From JABSOG01 sp041583135 (GTDB lineage Bacteria > Pseudomonadota > Gammaproteobacteria > Enterobacterales > Alteromonadaceae): a DNA stretch of 64,000 bases. This document shows, piece after piece, positions 10,327 through 18,204 of this stretch (its first letter is position 1; every line of letters starts with the position of its first letter). Made by a program: the position numbers and the translations under genes. The stretch is from contig JBFHGJ010000009.1 of NCBI GenBank assembly GCA_041583135.1, positions 41,295 to 105,294 of the forward strand, in the 5' to 3' direction. A model generated the notes under the pieces. That model was given only the letters and a program-made list of their open reading frames with translations. It searched no databases and was not told the DNA's origin.

Positions 10327-10355
10327 AAATGGGGATGATAATTTGTATTTTCAAG
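10327..10355 (-). promoter_or_regulatory. Sigma-32 (heat shock) promoter of htpG
   Basis: Read leftward, CTTGAA (10355-10350) is followed after 15 bases by CCCCATTT (10334-10327). These are the core -35 and -10 elements of sigma-32 promoters at the expected spacing. The TGA within CTTGAA is the recR stop codon (10353-10351). Transcription would begin near 10320, leaving a leader of about 70 bases before the htpG ATG. Confidence 0.9.
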
Positions 10356-10956
10356 TCAATAATGTTTTTCGGCCCGAAAAAGCATGAGTTAAGGTTGTTC
10401 CATCGACAAATTCAAGCTCGCCGCCAACGGGCACACCATGGGCAATACGCGAGGCGTTGATCTCAAGTTGCTGACACATTTGGGCAATATAATGGGCCGT
10501 CGCATCCCCTTCGATGGTAGGATTGGTCGCCAAAATCACTTCTTTAATGGGGTTGGCCTGTAGATTTTGCTTGAGCACATCAAGCCCCAACTCTTTAGGA
10601 CCAATACCGTCTAGTGGCGACAAATGCCCCATCAGGACAAAATACAGCCCACCGAATTGGCCGGTCTGCTCAATGGCGATAACATCGGCTGGCGACTCGA
10701 CAATACATAACAGACCACTATCGACACGCTTGGCACTGGTACACAATTGACACAGCTCATCTTCGGTATAGGTGCGGCACATACGACAGTGACCCACTTT
10801 GTCCATGGCTTCAATCAACGCTTGGCCGAGTTTAACCCCTTTTTTGCGATTACGCTCCAGCAGTTGAAATGCCATACGCTGCGCCGATTTAGGCCCAACA
10901 CCGGGCAAACCTTTTAACGCTTCGATCAGATCAGATACGAGTGGACTGAATTTCAC
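10351..10956 (-). CDS. recR: Recombination mediator RecR
   Basis: Acts with RecF and RecO to load RecA on gapped DNA. The 201-residue protein has the N-terminal helix-hairpin-helix ([18 protein letters not shown]), a C4 zinc finger ([16 protein letters not shown]) and a Toprim domain ([13 protein letters not shown]). The length is canonical. It lies 33 bases after ybaB and is probably co-transcribed with it. Its stop codon forms part of the htpG heat-shock promoter. Confidence 0.97.
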   Translation of the reverse strand: MKFSPLVSDLIEALKGLPGVGPKSAQRMAFQLLERNRKKGVKLGQALIEAMDKVGHCRMCRTYTEDELCQLCTSAKRVDSGLLCIVESPADVIAIEQTGQFGGLYFVLMGHLSPLDGIGPKELGLDVLKQNLQANPIKEVILATNPTIEGDATAHYIAQMCQQLEINASRIAHGVPVGGELEFVDGTTLTHAFSGRKTLLT

Positions 10957-10989
10957 TTAACTCTTCCTTGCGCAAATCTCAAATATACC

Positions 10990-11316
10990 TTAAAACGGCA
11001 TTTTAAAGCCTGGCGGCAAATCGATACCACCGGTAATTTTGCTCATTTGTTCGCGGTTGTTTTGCTCGACGCGAGTAACGGCATTGTTAAAGGCAGCAGC
11101 AACCAAGTCTTCGAGCATTTCTTTGTCTTCGCCCACCAAAGAGTCGTCAATCTCGACACGACGAACATTGTGGTTGCCTAACATAGTGACTTTGACCATA
11201 CCAGCACCAGACTCGCCGGTGACTTCCATCTTGGCGATGTCTTCTTGCATTTTGGCCATTTTTTCTTGCATTTGCTGGGCTTGCTGCATCAAGTTGCCCA
11301 TTCCGCCTTTAAACAT
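10990..11316 (-). CDS. ybaB: YbaB/EbfC nucleoid-associated protein
   Basis: A 108-residue DNA-binding protein of the YbaB/EbfC family. The N-terminal half is a long Met/Gln-rich helix ([20 protein letters not shown]) that forms the tweezer-like dimer, followed by a beta sheet ([16 protein letters not shown]). In most gammaproteobacteria this gene follows dnaX directly. Here about 1.76 kb containing two unrelated genes intervenes, so ybaB-recR must use its own promoter or one within the 200-base gap upstream. Confidence 0.95.
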   Translation of the reverse strand: MFKGGMGNLMQQAQQMQEKMAKMQEDIAKMEVTGESGAGMVKVTMLGNHNVRRVEIDDSLVGEDKEMLEDLVAAAFNNAVTRVEQNNREQMSKITGGIDLPPGFKMPF

Positions 11317-11518
11317 AATCGCTAACTCTACTTAAATTGTTGCCAGGAAAAGATCATCCTCAATCGTTTCCTATGGACGTTGCGCCGAAACAAACTCGGC
11401 TTTTCGGTAACACTCGCCTACGTTGTAATACAACGACATCCCTGTGCGGCATATGCAATAAAACTGAACAAACATATGGGGCTAATCAGGCCAAATTCAA
11501 CCTTTAGCCGTAAAAAAA

Positions 11519-12055
11519 TTAACGTACTCGCACATAGTGATTTTGCACCACAGTTTGATTGAACCTTTTGGCCGCACGATGGGCAAAGCGCAACGGCTTA
11601 TCAAGCGCCCCAAAAAGGGCAATACCGCCACCGAGTATGACAGGTACTGTGGTGATCACCATTTCATCGATCAAGTCTTCACGTAAAAAGGATGTGATGG
11701 TTAAACCGCCATCGATATAAAGGTCGTTAAACCCCTTTTGCGCCAGTTGTGCGACCACCTCACGTGCTGTGCCGCTGACCAGAAATATTCTATCTTCCAG
11801 CCCCTCGGGCGCCGTTTGCCAAGTGTTGCTGTAGACAAACACCGGTTTGTCGTAAGGCCAGCTTTGGGTCGCGGCCAAAACAAACTCTGCCGTTTTTCGG
11901 CCCATCACCAAGGCATCGACTTTTGCCATCTGCTCGGCATAACCCATATCGTTGCCTTCTGGCGTATCGACATAACGGTCGAGCCAATCGACCGAGTGGT
12001 CTTTATCGGCGATATAGCCGTCAAGACTTTGCGCCAAATACACATAATTTGCCAT
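11519..12055 (-). CDS. RibD C-terminal/dihydrofolate reductase-like oxidoreductase
   Basis: Cytosolic protein of 178 residues with the RibD C-terminal/DHFR fold. It starts YVYLAQSLDGYIADKD, as in YwjB/YyaP-like reductases, and contains VMGRKTAEFV and LYIDGGLTITSFL, which correspond to the NADPH-binding parts of the fold. The substrate is unknown: the family includes pyrimidine reductases and homologues of dihydrofolate reductase, and no riboflavin or folate gene is adjacent. The ATG at 12055 was chosen because GGAGAT lies 6 bases upstream; the longer frame to 12121 has an atypical leader. It is part of an insert that separates dnaX from ybaB. Confidence 0.8.
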   Translation of the reverse strand: MANYVYLAQSLDGYIADKDHSVDWLDRYVDTPEGNDMGYAEQMAKVDALVMGRKTAEFVLAATQSWPYDKPVFVYSNTWQTAPEGLEDRIFLVSGTAREVVAQLAQKGFNDLYIDGGLTITSFLREDLIDEMVITTVPVILGGGIALFGALDKPLRFAHRAAKRFNQTVVQNHYVRVR

Positions 12056-12210
12056 TGAGATCTCCACTGCTGTTTTCTTCGGCACTACAAGGACATGACC
12101 CCCTAGCAGTAACCTCCCCAAATTCGCCCGTAATCTGGCTCCGGCTCGAATTTGACAAACCTTAAGCTGCCGCTCATGCTTAACTAACCAGTTTTAGGTT
12201 TATCGATGTT

Positions 12211-13026
12211 GTGAATGTTTTACCCAAGCCTTTTATTTTAGCCGCTTTGTTGTGGCTACTGAGCTTTGCCGCCAACGGTTGCGAGCTTAAAATGCGCAGC
12301 TATGATTTTGCCCCCTTTGCGGCAAAAACCCAACAAGGCACATGGGTCGGTATCAATCATGAATATGCCAATGCCCTAATGCAGGTCGTCGGTTGCAGCT
12401 ACACCATAATTGAGGCGCCGTGGGCCAGAGGCATCGATATGCTCAAAAATGGTGAAGTGGACTTTATGGCGCAAGTCAGCCTGACCGAAGCACGCAAAAA
12501 GGATTTTTATTACGTCGGCCCCCAGCGCATGGAGACCATCGTCTTGGTTACCCGTCGTAATCGCTATGAAACGATCTCGACTTGGCGCCAATTGCAAAGG
12601 CTCGATGCGGTGCTGTTACGACAAAAAGGCTCTTACTACGGCAGCAAATTTGAACAAGTGCTGGCACATAACCCCAAGCTGCGCCATCAAATGGTCGATT
12701 TACCCAACTCTGAGGTACGTTTAACTTTGCTGGAAAAAGGCCGAATCGATGGCTTCTTAATTGACAAAATTTACCTCAACTACCTGATGAAAACCCACCA
12801 AAGCGCTGAACTGCTGCAAATGAACCCATTGGTTATTCATCAAAACCCGGTGTATTTTGCCTTCAGTAAAGCCAGTGTCGATGACAAGCTCATCGCCAAA
12901 ATTCGCCAAGCCTACGCGCAACTCGGCCCAAACGGTAAGTTAGAGGCGATCACCCGTCGCTACGAACAAGACGACCCCCATCCTTTGGCCCACATAAAAT
13001 CGGAAGCGAAAGTGGCTCAGCAATAG
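12211..13026 (+). CDS. Periplasmic solute-binding protein, family 3 type
   Basis: Secreted protein of 271 residues starting at GTG, with a hydrophobic signal segment (FILAALLWLLSFAANG). The pattern FAAKTQQGTWVGINHEYANALMQ, then GVDFMAQVSLTEARK and YFAFSKAS, matches SBP_bac_3 proteins that bind amino acids or small polar ligands. No ABC permease or ATPase is adjacent, so it may be an orphan binding protein or a sensor input, as is common in marine Alteromonadales. The two mature cysteines could form a disulfide. It is transcribed against its neighbours, divergently from the RibD-like gene and convergently with dnaX. The ligand cannot be read from the sequence. Confidence 0.8.
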   Translation: MNVLPKPFILAALLWLLSFAANGCELKMRSYDFAPFAAKTQQGTWVGINHEYANALMQVVGCSYTIIEAPWARGIDMLKNGEVDFMAQVSLTEARKKDFYYVGPQRMETIVLVTRRNRYETISTWRQLQRLDAVLLRQKGSYYGSKFEQVLAHNPKLRHQMVDLPNSEVRLTLLEKGRIDGFLIDKIYLNYLMKTHQSAELLQMNPLVIHQNPVYFAFSKASVDDKLIAKIRQAYAQLGPNGKLEAITRRYEQDDPHPLAHIKSEAKVAQQ

Positions 13027-13075
13027 GGTGTTTATCTTTGATTTATAAGAACAACATATAAAAGACAAACTCGCC

Positions 13076-15682
13076 CTAACCTACCGGCACGATAGAGTCG
13101 TCGTTAACCTCTGCCCCAAATTGCTGTTGTAGTGCAACAATCAATGGGTCTTGATAGATCAATTGCTTGGCTCTTGCCAAACGGTCGGCATCGATTTGAC
13201 GCTGAATATTTAACGGGGTGTTCAGTTGTTCTTCGGTGAAGTTCAGCTCCAACTCAATCGGTTGTTTGAGCACCAGTGAAAGACCCCGTTGTAATTGGTC
13301 TCGAAGCCCTTTAGAGTCTAGGTGCTTCTCACTGTGGTAAACGTTCAAGGTGACGGTTTTATCTTGCTTGGAATAGACCGACTGTACCGCAAGTAACCTG
13401 ACCAATCCGCCTAGCCCCATCTGTTCAATCAAGCTGGCCCACTCATCCACCTGATGGGCCCAACGCGGCAGTTCTTTGTCGATTAAAGACTCACCCGTTG
13501 GCGCCGCGACAGTCGTTTGTGCAGCCTTAGGCGCAGCGTCTAATACTTGCGTTTGTGGAGGCAGGGGTTGCTCTGTCCCATTGCCTTTCGTGTCTTGATG
13601 ATACTGCACAGGGGCTTGCTGCTCATCTTGCTGTGGCGCAAGGCCCTCCGGCGCGCTGTGTTGCCAAAAATCTGCCGGCGGCACGGCAAAATCATCAGAT
13701 TCGTTTAACGGCGGCGTTTCGGTCCTGTCTTGCTCATCATCATAAAAAGCCACAGGTAATTCGCCAAAGTCGTCTTGAGAGTCGGGCTTTGCTTGCACCT
13801 GTGGCTCAAAATCCGGCTGTGCAATCTCCGCTCCCTCAGCCTCGCTTATGACCGGCTCTTTTGCGACGTCAACAGCGGTATGACTTGCCGCCGCAGCCGT
13901 AACTGGCGAAACAGGTTCACTTTGCCCGAGGGCTTCAGGCTTTTTTGCACTACCCTCCCCGTCCGGCGCATTGGCTTGAGCAGGTTGTTCGGGCGAGGCT
14001 TGATTAGGGTTGAACATGCTATCGAGAGACAAGTTGCGATTGGCCAGTATCGCGGCAACCGGATCTTCAAATTCAGGCTGTGCTGGCACCTCAACCTGCT
14101 GAGTTTCAGGCTCTGAGCTTGTTGGCGCGCCACTGGCCAACTGCTGATGTTGTTGACCAGCGACTTCAGCTTCATGTGTTGACTCGGGCGCCGCTACTGG
14201 GTCTGGCTCAGCTGCATTTGGTTGCACGGATGCTGTCAGAGGTAGTTCGTCTGCTACCGATTCAACGGGGTTGTAACCTTGTGATAAGGCCGACTCATAA
14301 ACGCTTTGCTGCTGGGCATTAATGGTTTCTTCATCTAATAACCCAGTCTCATCAGCATCGTTTGACGTTGACTCTACCGTCAATGGAGCCTCTTGAGCTA
14401 GCGACGACTGTTCAGGCAACGGTGTCGATGCCAGCGCTTGTTGTGTCTGCGAAGTTGCTTGTGCCGCTGCTTCCTGCTCACTTGTGGTTTCAAGTGGCTT
14501 GCTTTGAGGCTGCTCTTGTCTAATATTCGGCACCTCTAAAGGCGCTTGCGCAACCACCTCAGGAAGCGGTTCAGCACTGCTGGGCTTGGCAACTTGGGCT
14601 ACCGGGGTAAAGGCCAACAGCCGCAGCAGCAGCATTTCAAAACCCATGCGCAGATCAGGCGCATGTTCCAAGTCCTTTTTGCCACTGAGCAATATCTGAT
14701 AATAAAGTTGCACGTCTTGCGCCGAGAGCTTCTGCGCCAAACGAGTAATAAATTGATGGAGTGACTCGTCAATTTGCGCCGCCCCCGGCACCAGCTGCGC
14801 CATCGCTGCAAGATGAAAAATCGACAACAGCTCGTCGGTTAAGCCGCGATAGTCGGGCATCAACCGGGCAATATCTTCCACTGTCGCCATGGCACTGGCG
14901 CCGTCGTGGTTAACGATATGAGCCAACAGCTTAACGCTCCATTGCTTGTCGATGGTGCCGAGCATTTTCTCGACTGTCTGCAGACGCAATTCCCCCGCAG
15001 ACTGAGCTATGGCCTGATCGGTCAGGCTCAACCCATCGCGCAAACTACCGTCGGCCGCTTTTGCCAACAAGGTCAACGCCTCGTCATCAAACGGGATCTG
15101 TTCTTGCGTCAGAATATCGGCAAGGTGCGCTTTGATCTCACTACGTAACAGCGCTTTTAAATTAAACTGCAAACAACGGGATAAAATGGTGATCGGCAAT
15201 TTTTGCGGATCGGTGGTCGCCAGTAAAAACTTCACATGCTCAGGCGGTTCTTCTAACGTTTTGAGCAGCGCGTTAAAACTGTGACGCGAGAGCATGTGCA
15301 CTTCATCTATCAAATAGACTTTATACCGCCCTCTGGTGGGCGCATATTGCACATTGTCGAGGATCTCGCGAGTGTCTTCGACTTTGGTTCTAGAGGCCGC
15401 ATCGATTTCAATCAAATCGACAAAATGGCCTTGCTCTATCGCAACGCAGGTATCGCATTGACCGCAAGGCTCGGCGCTAACACCTTGTTCACAGTTGAGG
15501 GATTTGGCAAAGATACGGGCTATGGTGGTTTTACCGACTCCACGGGTGCCGGTAAACAAATAGGCATGGTGCAAACGCCCCATCTTAAGGGCGTTAATCA
15601 GGGTACTTTTAACATGTTCCTGGCCGACAAGCTCGGCAAAACGTTTTGGCCGCCATTTGCGTGCCAGGACTTGGTAACTCAC
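13076..15682 (-). CDS. dnaX: DNA polymerase III subunits tau and gamma
   Basis: Clamp-loader ATPase and replisome organiser. The N-terminal AAA+ module has Walker A (GTRGVGKTT), a zinc module (CGQCDTC), Walker B (VYLIDEVHML) and sensor 1/arginine-finger region SRCLQF. Residues about 365-735 form a very long Glu/Gln/Ala/Pro-rich linker, making tau 868 residues against 643 in E. coli. The C-terminal tau domains that contact helicase and polymerase end the protein. The start is GTG at 15682, four bases after the apt stop. A programmed -1 frameshift site at codons 579-581 would yield gamma of 582 residues. The acidic linker after the shift site is retained only by tau. Confidence 0.97.
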   Translation of the reverse strand: MSYQVLARKWRPKRFAELVGQEHVKSTLINALKMGRLHHAYLFTGTRGVGKTTIARIFAKSLNCEQGVSAEPCGQCDTCVAIEQGHFVDLIEIDAASRTKVEDTREILDNVQYAPTRGRYKVYLIDEVHMLSRHSFNALLKTLEEPPEHVKFLLATTDPQKLPITILSRCLQFNLKALLRSEIKAHLADILTQEQIPFDDEALTLLAKAADGSLRDGLSLTDQAIAQSAGELRLQTVEKMLGTIDKQWSVKLLAHIVNHDGASAMATVEDIARLMPDYRGLTDELLSIFHLAAMAQLVPGAAQIDESLHQFITRLAQKLSAQDVQLYYQILLSGKKDLEHAPDLRMGFEMLLLRLLAFTPVAQVAKPSSAEPLPEVVAQAPLEVPNIRQEQPQSKPLETTSEQEAAAQATSQTQQALASTPLPEQSSLAQEAPLTVESTSNDADETGLLDEETINAQQQSVYESALSQGYNPVESVADELPLTASVQPNAAEPDPVAAPESTHEAEVAGQQHQQLASGAPTSSEPETQQVEVPAQPEFEDPVAAILANRNLSLDSMFNPNQASPEQPAQANAPDGEGSAKKPEALGQSEPVSPVTAAAASHTAVDVAKEPVISEAEGAEIAQPDFEPQVQAKPDSQDDFGELPVAFYDDEQDRTETPPLNESDDFAVPPADFWQHSAPEGLAPQQDEQQAPVQYHQDTKGNGTEQPLPPQTQVLDAAPKAAQTTVAAPTGESLIDKELPRWAHQVDEWASLIEQMGLGGLVRLLAVQSVYSKQDKTVTLNVYHSEKHLDSKGLRDQLQRGLSLVLKQPIELELNFTEEQLNTPLNIQRQIDADRLARAKQLIYQDPLIVALQQQFGAEVNDDSIVPVG
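13935..13960 (-). promoter_or_regulatory. Programmed -1 ribosomal frameshift site in dnaX
   Basis: Read leftward, the heptamer A AAA AAG (13946-13940) is in the correct phase (GCA AAA AAG). An SD-like GGGGAGGG (13960-13953) lies 6-8 bases upstream. After slippage the next -1 codons are GCC then TGA (13937-13935), so gamma ends one residue after the site, exactly as in E. coli. A strong downstream stem-loop was not clear by eye. Confidence 0.85.
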
Positions 15683-15685
15683 GCT

Positions 15686-16243
15686 TTATTCACCGTCAAA
15701 AGAAACCAAAGTGGTGACATCGACACCTAAGTTGGCAAGGCGTTTTTCGCCACCTAAGTCGGGCAACGATACTACAAATGCCGCGCCAAACACTTTACCG
15801 CCCAACTCGCGCACCAAACCGGCCGTCGCTTCCATTGTACCACCGGTAGCCAAAAGGTCATCAACCAACAGCACAACATCATTGCCGTGAATGGCATCGA
15901 CATGGATCTCTAAAGTATCGGTGCCGTATTCCAAAGCGTAATCGCGTGCCACCGTTTTGCGTGGCAATTTGCCGGGCTTTCTTACGGGAATAAATGACAC
16001 GCCCATGGCATAAGCCAATGGCGCACCAAAGATAAATCCTCTGGCTTCGGTGCCGGCAATGGCCGTAATGCCTTGGCCTTCGAATTCGGTTTTAAATAAG
16101 TCGATGACTTGGCTAAAGGCTTTAGCATTTTGCATCACGGATGTCACATCGCGAAACATGATCCCCGGTTTCGGATAGTCCGGTACGGTGTGGATGTTGT
16201 TTTTAATATTATCAACGATTTCTTTTAATGTTTTTTGATCCAT
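15686..16243 (-). CDS. apt: Adenine phosphoribosyltransferase
   Basis: Salvages adenine to AMP using PRPP. The 185-residue protein has the PRPP-binding motif [13 protein letters not shown] and the adenine-binding N-terminal segment [12 protein letters not shown]. The length is typical. It is directly upstream of dnaX with a 3-base gap, so the two are co-transcribed, the same arrangement as in E. coli. Confidence 0.96.
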   Translation of the reverse strand: MDQKTLKEIVDNIKNNIHTVPDYPKPGIMFRDVTSVMQNAKAFSQVIDLFKTEFEGQGITAIAGTEARGFIFGAPLAYAMGVSFIPVRKPGKLPRKTVARDYALEYGTDTLEIHVDAIHGNDVVLLVDDLLATGGTMEATAGLVRELGGKVFGAAFVVSLPDLGGEKRLANLGVDVTTLVSFDGE

Positions 16244-16306
16244 GGTCAGTCCATTTCGGCGCTAGTTTGCCGGTTGTTGTTCGTTTTGTGCGTACGCACC
16301 AATAAA

Positions 16307-16338
16307 AAAGCCCATTATTTTAGATGTAATGGGCTTTT
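16307..16338 (-). terminator. Terminator after the CheY-like gene
   Basis: A 12-bp stem (AAAAGCCCATTA and its complement) with a 9-base loop. Read leftward it ends in TTTTTTATT. It separates the single-domain response regulator from apt. Confidence 0.85.
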
Positions 16339-16384
16339 ACGGAATATAAAATATATTGCTCACCTTGTAAATTGCCTTTTCGGC

Positions 16385-16771
16385 TTAGGCCACCAGCGTT
16401 TGTTCGTGGTGTGACACTTTTTTCATCAATGCCAGCAATGCGCTTTGCTCAACAGGTTTGGCCAATACTTCAACTGCGGTCAAATGATGCATTCGCGAGT
16501 GAAACTCGGCACTGTCATCGGTTGTCAACAAGATGAACGGCTGAGCCGCATATTGCGGTAGCTCGCGCAAACCTTTAATCAGTGAAATGCCATTCATTAC
16601 CGGCATTTTGTAATCAATAACAACGATATCAAAATCTTGCTGCTTTGCTTTGGTCAAGCCATCAAGGCCATCTTGAGCTTCGGTTATCCGGTATCCATTC
16701 GAAGACATATAAAGCCGCAGTAAATTTCGCACGCTGTCATTATCATCAACCAATAGTACACGTTTACTCAT
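16385..16771 (-). CDS. Single-domain response regulator, CheY-like
   Basis: A 128-residue receiver domain with no output domain. The acidic pocket is D9/D10, the phospho-acceptor is D53 (VVIDYKMPVMNG), the conserved Thr is in LLTTDD and the conserved Lys is in LAKPVE. It is monocistronic, with a terminator downstream and no kinase beside it, so its partner is encoded elsewhere. It could act as a motility or phosphorelay protein; the sequence does not decide. Confidence 0.85.
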   Translation of the reverse strand: MSKRVLLVDDNDSVRNLLRLYMSSNGYRITEAQDGLDGLTKAKQQDFDIVVIDYKMPVMNGISLIKGLRELPQYAAQPFILLTTDDSAEFHSRMHHLTAVEVLAKPVEQSALLALMKKVSHHEQTLVA

Positions 16772-17131
16772 CTCTCACCTCTTTCCATTGATCTGCGGCG
16801 CGCATTTTATGCTTTTAGGGTCCCGAGGTCGAGTCGAAAGCGATGAAAATAATTACCTTTATCCCTTGCAATCGGCTAACACTATGAAAAGAAAACATAA
16901 TTGAATTTGACTTCGTAGCACAAGGCTCCGTGCAAGCCCTAAATGAGCGTAGGGATGTGGGAAATACTGAATTTTGTCGATGCGACAGTTTGCTCTCGGG
17001 ATTGTCTACTCCTTATATCCCTATAAGGAAAATCAGTGACAGTCCTTCCATGGACATTAAAAAAGGCATCTGGGTTAAGCAGATGCCTTTTTAGCACAGA
17101 TGATGAGATTTAAGCGCCTAAGCGCGACACA
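16772..17131. other. Non-coding region with several short hairpins
   Basis: About 360 bases without a protein gene. Inverted repeats occur at 16975-16987 (TGTCG-ATG-CGACA) and 17011-17028 (CCTTATA-TCCC-TATAAGG), followed by the terminator at 17061-17091. The arrangement could represent a small rightward RNA ending at that terminator, or simply the promoter of the CheY-like gene. Neither is proven. Confidence 0.4.
17061..17091. terminator. Terminator after the phasin genes
   Basis: A 12-bp stem AAAAGGCATCTG with its complement and a 7-base loop. Read leftward it ends in TTTTTTAAT and terminates the phasin transcript. Read rightward it has TTTTTA, so it may work both ways. Confidence 0.85.
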
Positions 17132-17542
17132 TTAGGCTTTATCGGCAGCACTGGTACGTGGCTTGCGCGTTGCTTTAGGGGCTTTTTCAGCCGCCTCCTG
17201 CTCCGCCAGCTTTTTTGCTGCCAAGGCACTGACTACCTCGGTTAAAGCATCGACTTTGGCCGTTAACTCAGTGATCTGGTCGTCGCTGACATCACTGTTT
17301 AAACCCAGTTTTTCACGCACTTCATCCACTTTGCTTTCAAATTGGGTTTTGGCGTTAAGCTTTTCTTGCAACGAGGTTTGAATTTCGGCACCTTTGCTGA
17401 CCAATTCATTGAACAATTGGTTAGACTCTTCATAGGCTTTGTCGAACTTTTCAGTTAACGCTTCTGAACCTTTGCCGTAAGCACCAAGTCCAGCCAACCA
17501 AACGTTACGGGCAAAGCCTTGTACTTTTTCTTTGGTAGACAT
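17132..17542 (-). CDS. Phasin-family granule-associated protein, copy 1
   Basis: Polyhydroxyalkanoate-granule-associated protein family (PhaF/PhaI type). The 136-residue protein is mostly amphipathic helix. It has the family signature NVWLAGLGAYGKGSEALTE near the N terminus, a heptad-like C-terminal helix (ELTAKVDALTEVVSALAAK) and a basic, Ala/Lys/Pro-rich tail. The tail resembles the DNA-binding tail of PhaF and is absent from the neighbouring copy. It lies 15 bases after copy 2, so the pair forms one operon. Role in coating storage-lipid inclusions is inferred from the family and from the adjacent fatty acyl-CoA reductase. Confidence 0.85.
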   Translation of the reverse strand: MSTKEKVQGFARNVWLAGLGAYGKGSEALTEKFDKAYEESNQLFNELVSKGAEIQTSLQEKLNAKTQFESKVDEVREKLGLNSDVSDDQITELTAKVDALTEVVSALAAKKLAEQEAAEKAPKATRKPRTSAADKA

Positions 17543-17557
17543 AGTGATACTCCTAAC

Positions 17558-17908
17558 TTATTTGGCCAATTTGGCAACGATTTCGGTCAAATCGTCAATT
17601 TTCTTCGACAACTCGTCGATTTTCTCGGCTTGCTCGCTTTTATCAAGACCAAGCTTTTTGCGCACCTCAGCAACACGCTTATCAACGGCCGCCTTTTCTT
17701 TCAATTTGGTCTTCGCTTCGCCTTCTAAGGCTTCGCCTTTGGCAACCAATTCGTTGAAGACGCGGTTTGAGTCGGCGTTAACTTTCTCGTATTGACCTTG
17801 CAGGCTGTCAACGCTCTTGCCGTAGGCACCCAAGCCAGCCAACCAGATCTTGCGTGCGACATCTTCTGCAATGTCAAATTTCTCTTTGATGATTTCTAAC
17901 TTGGACAT
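17558..17908 (-). CDS. Phasin-family granule-associated protein, copy 2
   Basis: First gene of the phasin pair, 116 residues. It shares the family block KIWLAGLGAYGKSVDSL and a C-terminal coiled-coil (KIDELSKKIDDLTEIVAKLAK) with copy 1, but lacks the basic tail, resembling PhaI-type small phasins. A ribosome site AGGAGA precedes the ATG. It is divergent from the fatty acyl-CoA reductase at 18205, with about 300 bases and two inverted repeats between them. No PHA synthase is present in the window. Confidence 0.85.
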   Translation of the reverse strand: MSKLEIIKEKFDIAEDVARKIWLAGLGAYGKSVDSLQGQYEKVNADSNRVFNELVAKGEALEGEAKTKLKEKAAVDKRVAEVRKKLGLDKSEQAEKIDELSKKIDDLTEIVAKLAK

Positions 17909-18075
17909 GGCGATTCTCCTAATAAATGAATGCGGTTAAATCAGTTAATCTTTCAGACTTGACGCCAATAATAGGAAGGTAAATTAGAAACCGCATACTA
18001 ACGCGAAATTTTTTTCAAAAAGATGATGGCCAACAAAATATCGGCAACACAACTAAAAGGCCAAAATGCCACTCG

Positions 18076-18114
18076 CTTAAGAGACTTAAGCCATAATTAG
18101 AATAGCGATTCTAA
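18076..18114. promoter_or_regulatory. Two adjacent inverted repeats in the phasin/acyl-CoA reductase intergenic region
   Basis: CTTAAG-AGA-CTTAAG (18076-18090) and TTAGAAT-AGCG-ATTCTAA (18097-18114) are both perfect. They are six bases apart, in the middle of the 296-base divergent region, which otherwise holds nothing I recognise. They are candidate operator sites for a shared regulator of lipid storage; the regulator is unknown. Confidence 0.5.
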
Positions 18115-18204
18115 GTGTTTATGCTAAATTGATACTCATTTTTTACCCTTTGGAAGATTTTCTTCTATATTTGTTGTGTGCATAAAAATAAAAGAGGTGA
18201 TGCA

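Noticed and set aside
12211..12290. Lipoprotein signal in the solute-binding protein
   Set aside because: The sequence AANGC before the first cysteine lacks the usual Leu/Val at -3, and Asn at -2 is atypical, so a soluble periplasmic form is more likely.
15281..15730. Rightward 149-codon open frame over the dnaX/apt junction
   Set aside because: It is antisense to strongly conserved dnaX and apt coding sequence, has no family resemblance and no ribosome site; it is a frame shadow.
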